Below, in pieces: positions 10,899-23,796 of a DNA stretch of 64,000 nt. The notes under the pieces are model-generated. The model had not been told where the DNA came from, made no database searches, and was given only the letters and a program-made list of their open reading frames with translations. Each line of letters starts with the position of its first letter. The stretch's first letter is position 1. This DNA is from Bugula neritina (lineage: Eukaryota > Bryozoa > Gymnolaemata > Cheilostomatida > Bugulidae), in assembly GCA_964035545.1 (NCBI GenBank), contig OZ037773.1, positions 434,001 to 498,000 on the forward strand, in the 5' to 3' direction. The translations under genes and the position numbers were made by a program.

Positions 10899-13800
10899 AT
10901 GGGTTCCTTCCAGTTGCTGGTTAAATCAGTACTGCTACTAGTGTTTCTGTGTATGTTTAAAAATTCAATTGCCACATCATCTGACGAAATAAAATCATTT
11001 AGTAATGTATTAACTCTAAAATCTCATGACGCTTGGATAAAGAGTCATGATATAGCGTTAGTTTATTACCACGATCGAGAGTCTAACATTTCAGGTAATA
11101 CTAATAATTTTACTTTCACTTTGACTTTCAGTGAGTTTAAGTTTAAATTTGAAGTTTGATAATATTAAATAAGTTAATATTAATATGAATTATTTCCTTT
11201 TAGCTTAGGCTTTGCCCTTGCGCTGTCACTGACTATTAAAGTCAATCCCACATTACAGTTTGAGTTACACTAACACTTACTGAGTTACTGTTACTGTGTT
11301 AGTGTTAGTGTTAGTATTACTATTACTTTAAATTTAGTCAACAGTGTCAGTCACTATAAATATTGCTGCCAACAAAATAATCGAACGCCTCGATATTTAA
11401 TTTAGGTATTGCATTGAATTTTAAATTTGTAAGAATGACTAAAAGTAAACACGTGAGTTTATTATTAATTAACTCACGTGTTTACCTTTAATTAAAATAA
11501 AAGAGTGAAACCGGTGTTAGAGCCGAGAGGCAACATATTTACATAAATGATAAATTCAAATTGGTATATAAATATTATATTTTATAAACATACATGTAGT
11601 GATGCAAAGTTTGGAAGCTAAATTTGTTAAGAAAACTAATGAAAATGAATGTCACTATATATGCATATAATCCATAAATCGATAGGAGTGTTTAGTTTTA
11701 CACTCAAGTTGAAGTTCTAAACTCCTGAAACTGAAAGATCACGGTTTTTTGTAAAAGAAAAGCTTTTGCCCCACCTGGAATCGAACTACAGGCCTCCAAA
11801 TTGTAAGTTAGCAGGCTAGCCATGGGGGCTACTGGGGATTCATAACACTGCAGTTTACTTGAAATTTAATTAACAATCTTTGAGCTTAGGCTGAAACTGC
11901 ATTTAATTCTAGAGTTCACAAATATAAAAGAAACACTATGTGTATTCTGTTTAGGTTTAAATAACAAAACTTATTGGCATTTGCAGTGAGTATTTTATCA
12001 TTTTTTATTTCTCATGCTTGCTATTTTAATTTAAATAATTTCTAGTCTTTTTTCACAACTTTAATCCAATAGTAATTATAAAATTAACAGAAAATGAGTT
12101 CAATAACTATTTTAGATGAATAAATGAAGTAATGGCTCACTTTCAGTTATGCTTTGAATGGCTGTAAATGCAATGCTTAGCACTTGGTCTCATTATAATA
12201 TTTTGAAGTGAAAGTAAATTGATTTCAACTTATAAAGTTTCATCTTAAGCTAATTATCTATAATAGCAGGTTAATCAACTAATCACAAACTACCCTTTCA
12301 AGCAAATTTCACCAGTGCTCCTGTGTAAAAAAGTCAAGTAATATGTGAGTGCTGTTTAAAAATTATTTTAATTTTTTTAGAATCTGACAGCCAAGAAATT
12401 GTAAGACTGATTGATGTCCTAGAAAGGAGTGCTGACAATTTGAACAAACATGGCATCCACTTTGCTGTCGTGAGTTTGATGCTAATTCTCACCTGGCTGT
12501 GCATTTATTTTTTATGTTCAAATAAATGTTTTACCTGCATTTAAGTTAGTTTTTGTTGCAGAATTTATCTAATCACATGTCCAAGAAACTTATTACTGTA
12601 TGTCACACTATCAGTACTGTATGTCACACTATCAGTACTGTATGTCACACTATCAGTACTGTATGTCACACTAGTAGTACTGTATGTCACACTAGTAGTA
12701 CTGTATGTCACACTATCAGTACTGTATGTCACACTAGTAGTACTGTATGTCACACTACCAGTACTGTATGTCACACTAGTAGTACTGTATGTCACACTAC
12801 CAGTACTGTATGTCACACTATCAGTACTGTATGTCACACTATTAGTACTGTATGTCACACTATCAGTACTGTATGTCACACTATTAGTACTGTATGTCAC
12901 ACTACCAGTACTGTATGTCACACTACCAGTACTGTATGTCACACTATCAGTACTGTATGTCACACTATCAGTACTGTATGTCACACTAGTAGTACTGTAT
13001 GTCACACTATCAGTACTGTATGTCACACTAGTAGTACTGTATGTCACACTACCAGTACTGTATGTCACTATCAGTACTGTATGTCACACTATCAGTACTG
13101 TATGTCACACTATCAGTACTGTATGTCACACTATTAGTACTGTATGTCACACTACCAGTACTGTATGTCACACTACCAGTACTGTATGTCACACTATCAG
13201 TACTGTATGTCACACTATCAGTACTGTATGTCACACTAGTAGTACTGTATGTCACACTATCAGTACTGTATGTCACACTATCAGTACTGTATGTCACACT
13301 ATCAGTACTGTATGTCACACTATCAGTACTGTATGTCACACTAGTAGTACTGTATGTCACACTATCAGTACTGTATGTCACACTATCAGTACTGTATGTC
13401 ACACTATCAGTACTGTATGTCACACTGTCAGTACTGTATGTCACGCTATAGTACTGTATGTCACACTGTCAGTACTGTATGTCACGCTATAGTACTGTAT
13501 GTCACACTGTAGGCCATTTGTGAAGAAATATCCAACACTGAAAGATGTTCGTCAAAGAAGGACCCTAAAGATGTGGCAGTTTACAGGTGATTGCTGTTGT
13601 TTGACTCACTAAATATTTACTGTTTGCTTAAAAAAATTTTCCTACTGAGTTGCTATAGTCTATTTGATTGTCATTAGATAAACAACCAGGAAGTTAAATG
13701 CTGCTCAACAAGATACCCCAGGTGTGCTGAGGTATAAAATCAGTTCATTTAAAGTAGTAGAGCATGCGTTCTACTCAAAGGTTATATTGGTGTCGATTTC

Positions 13801-16800
13801 AGTTCTATTTTACTATCAGCTGTTCTTGTTTTACATGCTCAGCTTATATAAAATTCCTCTCAGCTGCGTGCTAGCTACAAGTGATGAAGTGCTAATGTAG
13901 TGTACACACTGACTGCTAGCTAGTCTACTCAACTATCTGAAACTCTACACTTACCCTTCTGAATATTGCGCACCTAGGCGGCTCTCTCCATCTTCTGAGT
14001 GAACAGTCCTCTTCCCTTTTTGATATTTTTGTCTCCCTACCTTGTAACACATAGTTTATAATTGTGTGTGTATTGAATGGTTCTATAAGCAGCTCAGAGC
14101 TGGGGGTGAATGAGTTCAGTAGTTTAGGTTCTCCAGTCTGGAGTTGGGGGTTTAGTGGAACCATTCGTGTGTATACTGTATGTGTTGATGCCAATAACCG
14201 ACATCAGAAGCTGTTTTTATGCTGGCTGTTTGAATCATGAATGAAGAGATTCAGTTCTATTATTTGACTGACTGGCTAAAGATATTACAGAGTTGCTACT
14301 TCCTGACACAAGTCTATGAACTGTTGCAGTGGCACGAGGCACAACACCAGGCACAACACCGGAGTGAATTATTATACATTATATTGTATTGAACATCTCA
14401 CAAAATAGTATTAATATATGATATATAACAAATATTATGTAATGGTTTAAAATAATATCTACTATATTATATAACATATGATGTGATTGTGTTCAACCAC
14501 TTTTTACCATTGCTCTGGTTCTAGGTGCATTATTTCAGCAAAGTTCAATGTCTTAGATTAGCTGAAGTTCTACTACAATACCAGTGGTTGGGGGGCCATC
14601 ATGCAAACATGGGTGGCTGATGCACATCATACTAACCTTTGTTGCTGTATACCACTGCGATGCCAACATTCTATCCTCTCTGTTTATTATGTCTTACTAT
14701 CTTACAATAGCTTTGTCTGTTAACAAGGTTATAAGGTTGCCTTTTTATATCTGTGATTGGCCTAATACACTAGTTCATTATCAAACAACTATTTAATGTC
14801 AATCGCTATTAAATAGATGAAAAATTTAAGTTTTATGTGTTTGAAGCAGTATTTGTTTTAACCACTTATTGTAAATAAGCCATGAGTTAATAAAAACAAG
14901 TTAAATTTTAATTTATACCATAATAATGTTAACCCAATTGGTAAAAAAGGGTTAAAAGGCAATTTTCTAGGACAAAAGAGGTAAATCAATTCTAGATTTT
15001 TAATTTTTGGGATTGTAAAAACCGGTCTGTCAAACTAAACTAGAATTTGACATGAGACATGAGCAAAAGACACTCTAACATACTAGATTCTACTACATCA
15101 GATACATCTGAACAGGCAATACGTTATGCCATGGGCTACGGCCACCCTTAATTTTTAGTCACAATTTTTTGCGAGAGACAGTTTCATAGGTGTATAACAT
15201 TCCTTGAGAATATTACCACATACGCAGAATTTACCAATGATTAGTATTAATGTGTTCCACTCACCCTTTTTTGCATGTTGATAACCCACTATAAATAATA
15301 CCATTGTTCTTGTTTCATACGAGTCTTATCATGTTATTGTTACTATTTCAGACATGGCGTATACATGACAGAGTTGGCTCCTGGTGTGCTGTTTGACGAA
15401 GATGCCGTGATTTCAAACTGTTTGGAGTACGTAACGTTATATTACACAAGTCATGCTTTCTTACACAAGTTGCACCATACATCACTTAGATCTAATGATA
15501 ATATATTAATTTGTGATACTATTACATATCCATTACAATTGATTGGTTTACTGAAATGTTACCATTAGCAGTGCCACCCTGTCCATGCCATACTTTTACA
15601 GCTGTGAATAGTGTTTCACTTGCAGGCTTCTACTCCGTGATAAAGTTCCTCTACTACAAAAGCCCGAGCAGCTCCGAGATCACATGACCGCTTCGATTCA
15701 GAAGTCCAGCCACTTCCTGTTTATGATTGTTCACGGCATCGGTGCTAAAGGTTGGTCCCTTATATCTGTGTTTTCTGTCTGTTTCCTACTAACAGGTGTT
15801 CGCATGGCGGATTTATTCTACATGTATTAATTTTGCATTTCCTGTGATGATAAACTGTTTAGCTCAGTTCCAGGGCATAACCACCTGGCCATGTGTTTAT
15901 TAACAGAATAATGTAGTTATGATACTAAGGTAGTTTGCACTCAATACCTCAACCAGTAGACTACAGTTTGTATTTATGTATTCTTTTTACAAATGGTAAC
16001 TTCATCAATGTTCTTCATCTTCCATCCCATGGTGTATGCAAATCCAGTCTCTCTAATATTTAAATCAACATGATGGAGTAATACAATGCAATTTTACAAG
16101 CTCCAATATTGTTGTATACCAGCAAATAGGGTTTGTACCTCTGGTATTGCTTGGTAGCAGTAGGTTCGTTTTATCTGGGTGCAATCTTCCTTTCAACTGG
16201 CAATGCATAGTTTTTGTGAAATGGTTTTGGTTTTCTTTTAGAACACTCTCATCTGCTGCAGATTGCCCACCATCACACTGGGTCTCTCACCTTCGCTCAC
16301 TCCACATCTCACAACATATTGGAAGGATTTGAAATCAAGTGAGTGTGTTGTACAGTCTTATCTTAATCTTACTCACTCACTCACTCACTCATTACTCACT
16401 CACTCACTACTCACTCACTACTTACTCACTACTCACTCACTCATTACTCACTCATTACTCACTCATTACTCACTCATTACTCACTCATTACTCACTCATC
16501 ACTGTTTACTCAGTATTCACTCACTCTCTACTCACTTGGTTTGGCTACCAAAAAGGTAATGAAATTTCAACAAACAAAACAGGTATTAAATTTTTTTTTG
16601 AAATTTTCTTTTCACAAAAAAGAATCGCATAAACAAAACAGAAACTCTAAAGTAAAATAGTCAGACTCAACTTATTATGAAATGGTTTTTATAAATATAA
16701 TAAATTTATAAATATATTATATGCTGGTAGTTGAAATTAATTCATCTGTTATCTATTAAAGTGATGTTGAATGGGTTAAACGATGAAGATAAGAGACATT

Positions 16801-19800
16801 ATAAGAGCATGCAGTATTATCAGCCATTACTTCAAGTGCTAGTTAAAGAGCTAGTGGCTGTAGAGTTAGTGGATTAAATATTAGTACTTGATGGCTAATA
16901 AAGTATTCTCCCTGCTTCTAGAATATGCCATTACCTGTGCCATATATACATACGCTATATATGTACATTACTGTGTATATACACTATATAAGTACACTAC
17001 TATATATGTAAACAGTAGAGTACTTACACAGTAGTGTAGTGTACATATCTAGTGTACTTGTGTTTCACTGTAGAATGTAGATGTCTTTGCTGTGTTTACC
17101 ACACTATCTAAGAAATATGCACTTAGAAGGGGGTGAATCTCTCATTCCATTATGTTGGTTTGAACACAGATCTACTTCTGTCTCCAATAACTTCGATACT
17201 TGGTTATAGCAGAAAAAGTTGTGGTAGTTGTCTTCTTTTTTCCAACTTGAGTATTGCTTGTCATATGTCATGTGAATGGCTTGAGAGAACGCTAGAGTTG
17301 TGTACAGCATACTGTATTGGCATGAAGAAGTAAATTATATAGCATACACGACCCAGAAGTAGTGAATGAGTGGCTTGTGCAGTTTTGTTGGGAGTGGAGG
17401 ATTTTTCATAATTGATTTATCACTTTAAGTCTAGGGAGAATCCCATAAGCATGGCTTAGACCTGCTATTCACATTTCATATATTGTTGAAACTAAGTTAT
17501 AATGTGTGTTATAAGTATTGTTGAAAGTAGAATGCATCTATTGTACTGTAGCTGTGTGCCAAGAGCTTGCTAACTGTAACTCCAAACCTGTACAGCTTAA
17601 ACATCTGTAATACAATCTCCCACTCTCTCCACCTCTTCTCTCTCCCTCTTTCCCCCTCCCTTTCTCCCACTCTCTCCCCCTCTCCCTCTTTCCCCCTCCC
17701 TTTCTCCCGTTCCTCCTCCTCAACCCCCTCTCTCTCACCCCCCCTCTCTCAAAAAGTTTAATAATGAAACTGTTTAATTTAAGGCATTATCTTCGTGCAT
17801 AATTCAATGCAAGCACTTCTGATTGTATATCTCACCTCTGATGGAAACTTATGGCTCATCTGAACAAACGATTAGGTTGGATCTGGTCTTATTAAATAAT
17901 CAATTTCATTAGCATGTGTTTTGGAATTGTCGGCTCTCTTATTTCCAGTGCCCAGTCCTCGAGTGCAGCCAAGGACCTTGACCTTGACAATAGTCAGGTG
18001 CGTCTCTTGTACTTCAACTGCGGTAAAGGAAGAGTTGCCGGCAAGGGGGCGTGTGACATCCACCACTACCTGGGCAGTTTCAAGATGGCAGCACTGCAGG
18101 TGTATATAGACATGCTAGAGGCACCTGCTGATATACCGGTAGGTTGACAGCATATCTGGCAGCATATAATACATGACTGTAGCAAGTTTGTCTGAACCAC
18201 GAGATATTTTAGTCATAATACTTTATGTTGTATTTAAAACCACAAGCACTGCAGTCTTGTTGGTTTTGTAGAGTGAAGAAGCATATAAAAGGAAGTTGCC
18301 TGTCACTGTCTGCTATTATATGGACCAATCAGGTAAAGAGAAAGCAGAAGTTCTGACCAATCAAATGTCAGAAGAGATGAAAGGCTCCATGTTGTTTTAT
18401 GCAAGCAACAGGTAAGTGTGGAATTGCTGTGAAGTCTTTCTTCTCTTTAATTAGCTCACTTTAGATGGTTAGATGTGTTGGTGTGGTTGGATGTGTTGGT
18501 GTGGTTGGATGTGTTGATGCTTGAAGAAAACCCTTGACATGTATATGACAATGTTTATATGACTATATAATATAGTGAAAGTATCTGGTAATGTTTATAT
18601 GACTGTATATATTATATGTTTATATCACTGTATATATTATATTATGTTTATATGACTGTATATATTATATGTTTATATGACTGTATATATTATATGTTTA
18701 TATGACTGTATATATTATATGTTTATATGACTGTATATATTATAGTGAGAGTGTGGGAGCTGGGCTCAAACTTAACCAAAGTGACACAATCTGTAGTATA
18801 AAAGCAACCGAGCAACATCTGGTATGTAGCGTCTAATGGGCCTCAGTCTATTGTAGACAGTGGGCCTCAGTCAATTGTAGACAGTGGGCCTTAGTCTATT
18901 GTAGATAGTGGACCTTAGTCTATTGTAGACAGTGGGCCTCTGTTTCTTGAGGAATACAATACAAGTGCGGTACATTTTTATGTGGTTTTCATAAGAACTT
19001 CAGTATTACTCGCATCAGTTGATATTACAACTCCCATCCTTGCTCCCTAGACCTTGGGTTTGCTCTAACCCCTATACCACGGCTGCTTCCATCAATTAAG
19101 CAGTTACAAGGAGGTATTGTCAATAATTAGGGTGTGTTTATCCGGGACAGTAGATTTACCTCTCCTTTTGCTCTGTGTAGGCGTTCAGTGACTACAGCAA
19201 GGTACGCGATGACGTACTTAAACTCATCTCCAGAAAACCCAATGAGCTCAAGACTTCTGAAGATGTTGAAGCAGATGCGCTGGATGAATTAATCGAAAGT
19301 AAGAGATTATTATTAGTATGACTACTTCAATATACAGATCACTTATACAGTATGTGTGTGTGTGACTACTTCAATATACATATCACTTATACAGTATGTG
19401 TGTGTATGACTACTTCAATATACATATCACTTATACAGTATGTGTGTATGACTACTTCAATATACATATCACTTATACAGTATGTGTGTGTATGACTACT
19501 TCAATATACATATCACTTATACAGTATGTGTGTGTATGACTACTTCAATATACATATCACTTATACAGTATGTGTGTATGACTATACTTCAATATACATA
19601 TCGCTTATACAGTATGTGTGTATGACTACTTCAATATACATGTCACTTATACAGTATGTGTGTATGACTACTTGACACTACTCAGGTAAACTACTTGACA
19701 CTACTCAGGTAAACTACTTGACACTACTCAGGTAAGCTACTTTACAATACTCAGGTAAACTACTTGACACTACTTGTGTTTGTAGAGGTGGAGACAAGGG

Positions 19801-22800
19801 ATGACTCGGTAGACTTGGCTGACCAGGCACTTGGAGCGAGGAAGAACCTGTCTCTGTCGCATCTCGTCCAACTGGACAGAAATACTTTTATGTATGAGAA
19901 GTTCAGTGGCATTGTGTTGTTCCACATCAAGAAGTGTACGTTCAACATTAGCTGTTCTTTCACTGTATCATTCACCTACCCGGTATCATATACCTACCCT
20001 GTATCATTCACCTACACTGTATCATTCACCTACCCTGTATCATTCACCTACACTGTATCATTCACCTACCCTGTATCATTTACCTACACCTGTATCATTT
20101 ACCTACCCTGTATCATTCACCTACTCTGTATCATTCACCTACCCTGTACCATTCACCTACACTATACCATTCACCTACCCTGTATCATTCACCTACCCTG
20201 TATCATTCACCTACCCTGTATCATTCACCTACCCTGTATCATTTACCTACCCTGTATCATTTACCTACCCGGTATCATTTACCTACACTGTATCATTTAC
20301 CTACCCTGTATCATTCACCTACTCTGTATCATTCACCTACCCTGTACCATTCACCTACACTATACCATTCACCTACCCTGTATCATTCACCTACCCTGTA
20401 TCATTCACCTACCCTGTATCATTCACCTACCCTGTACCATTCACCTACAGTGTATCATTCACCTACCCTGTATCATACACCTGCACTATATCATTCACCT
20501 ACCCTGTATCATTCACTTAGCTCTATTTTACAATATCAGCATTTGATTTTTATGGATTTTATTCCTAAAAGTTACTAAAGTTTGAATTATAAATTATTTT
20601 TCTATGAGGTAGGACTTGCCCAGATTTACTCTTTATTGTTGTAATATTACTATATTAAGGTGTCATTTCTACTCTAGACTATTACTCATGTAGAATATTA
20701 TTCTAACAATATCCATAACACCATTCCCATCATCTGACCTTTGCCCCCTGACAGATGACCACATGAGCAGAGTAGCTCTAAGACTGTTCGACGCTGCCGC
20801 TGTCAGACAGACAGAGGTGAAGTACCACACACTAGACTGTTACGACTGGACAGATGTCTGCAGGAAGATAGGCGTGTCCAGTTTCCCGACAGTGCGGGTG
20901 TATCACGAGGGAGATTACTCCGAATATGCTGGTCCAACCTCGGTTGAAGGTTTCTCCAGACTAGGATTCCTGTGAGTTGTGACTTCTAATCATTCATACA
21001 GTGTATAGTTCCCCTGCAGAGTCTATAACACAGTTAGATTCTTCTGTTGGAAAATTTGAAGTCTGCACAAATTCCTACTTACCTGTTTCATTATGTGTCA
21101 TTATTCTAGTATAACCCCTTTACTCTTATGTAGCACTGAATGCCTGGTACACTGTAATATGTTGGTTAAACTTATCATTTTAATGAACTGAAAGGAGACA
21201 GAATGCCTCTAGTTCTCACAATTCTGAGATTTATTCTCTATTTTTGTGAATGAAAAGCATCTCGGATACATTGAGTAGGAATTATCCATTCAGTGTCTAT
21301 ATTTGGTGAGAGTATGATGAATTGATGATGTAGGTCTCAGTTCACAGCCCCTCTGAGAGTTCCTTCCATGGCTGCCATGACCAGACTGAACCAAACTCTG
21401 GAGATGAGTCACTTTATCTCGGGCAGCATAGTGCTCGGTCTCTTTAAAGACGACCTTTCTCAAGGTCAGTCAATTAGTATTTATTTCTGGTTTCCCTTAA
21501 CTTATTTGATAATTACGATGTGCATCTGAATTCTCATTGCAACCCTAGTAGATGTCCATGTCTACTGTAGAGTGAATTGAAAGGAATATATTGTGACTAA
21601 ATATATTTCTATTACTCCATATCCTCTATAGAAATGGAAATGGAAATGAAATGCAGGGTTTTAGGGCATCTGAGTTTGTCTGCTGCTAACAGTTGTGGTT
21701 GTTGCAGAGTTTAAAGCATTTGAGGGGGCAGCGAAAACCCTGATTGGCCAGAAACTGATGGTGGCAGCTTTTGATAAGCTTGCTGAGAGACTGTAAGTAC
21801 ACTCAGTATACTTACATATAGTACTGTATACCACTCAGTATACTTACATATAGTACTGTATATCTCTCAGTATACTTACATATAGTACTGTATATCTCTC
21901 AGTATACTTACATATAGTACTGTAAGTACATTCAGTATACTTACATATAGTACTGTATATCTCTCAGTATACTTACATATAGTACTGTATATCTCTCAGT
22001 ATACTTACATATAGTACTGTATATCACTCAGTATACTTACATATAGTACTGTATATCACTCAGTATACTTACATATAGTACTGTATATCACTCAGTATAC
22101 TTACATATAGTACTGTATAGTATACGATATTGTAAAATATTATCTCAACTGTGCGGATTTAGAGTTATCTTTCCCTAATTGTTTTAGTAACTTTAAAAGT
22201 TTCCCACACAATGCAAATCAAATACATCTAAAAAACTATCTATTAGCACTTTTGCTCTCTTCTGTCAAACTGATGATGTGTTGTGAGCACCAGCATAGCC
22301 TGTGTTTCTTCGTATTTGTAGGGTTCAGAAGTACAAGCTACCATCTCTACCTGCCCTAATATCTCTTGACCTGGCAGAGTCTAACCCAGCTAAGGCTAAC
22401 AAACAATTCAACAAGAAAGTTTTCTGTTCTCCCAACATGAAAAACTTTGCTCTCAGATCTTCTCTGCCTTCCTTTGTAGGTCTTCAGTAACTTTACAGTA
22501 TTTGCTTGTTGAATGACTACTTTACACTGTATATTATACTATATTCTCTACTATATACTATATATTATACTATATTCTCTACTATATACTATATATTATA
22601 CTATATTCTCTACTATATACTATATATTATACTATATTCTCTACTATATACTATATATTATACTATATTCTCTACTATATACTATATATTATACTATATT
22701 CTCTACTATATACTATATATTATACTATATTCTCTACTATATACTATATATTATACTATATTATCTACTATATACTAATATTATACTATATTATCTACTA

Positions 22801-23727
22801 TATACTATATATTATACTATATTATCTACTATATACTATATATTATACTATATTATCTACTATATACTATATATTATACTATATTCTCTACTATATACTA
22901 TATACTATACTATATTATCTACTATATACTAATATTATACTATATTCTCTACTATATACTATATATTATACTATATTCTCTACTATATACTATATATTAT
23001 ACTATATTATCTACTATATACTAATATTATATTATATTATCTACTATATACTATATATTATACTATATTATCTACTATATACTATATATTATACTATATT
23101 CTCTACTATATACTATATACTATACTATATTCTCTACTATATATTATATATTATACCTTTTATACTCTATTATACTATATATCATACCTTATATACTCTA
23201 TTATACTATATATTATATATATAGTACACTATAATATATTATAATATATAGTATATTATATTATAACAACCATAGTATACTATAATATATTATAATACAT
23301 AGTATACTATAGTGTACTATAATATATTATAATATACCATAGTATACTATAATATATTATAATATACTATAGTGCACTATAGTATATTATAATATATGGT
23401 ACACTATAGTATATTATAATATATTATAGGACACTATAGTATACTATGTATTATAATATATTATAATATGTTGACAGGCTGAGCTAACTCCTAGCACACT
23501 TCCTGTGGTATCGAGGTCGCAGAAACTACAAGTCATACTCTTTACTGACAGGAAGTCAGCTGATCTGTTTACTCGTGTAGAGGAGCTTTCAATGGACAGT
23601 GATCTGCTTCAGACCTTTGAGTTCAACTACATGTTAGTAGTACTGGTAGTAGTAGTAGTAGCAGTAGTAATAGTAATAACAGTATTAGTGGTACTAGTAG
23701 TAGTAGTAGCAGTAGTAATAACAGTGT

Positions 23728-23796
<69 letters not shown>

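Noticed and set aside
12553-13451. Long ORFs on both strands encoding 7-residue repeats (STVCHTI, TYSTDSV)
   Set aside because: They exist only because the 21-bp intronic minisatellite has a 3n unit; they lie between two phase-matched TXNDC16 exons.
12597-13512. CRISPR-like direct repeats
   Set aside because: Units are head-to-tail without unique spacers, and the DNA is eukaryotic; ordinary minisatellite. The same applies to the other arrays.
19764-20546. ORFs of 229-260 codons with SFTYPV or IIHLPC repeats
   Set aside because: Their start overlaps TXNDC16 exon 11, but beyond the donor at 19936 they are translation of an 18-bp array.
22506-22932. ORFs rich in Tyr, Ile and Leu
   Set aside because: Translation of the AT palindromic 31-bp array; no coding character.
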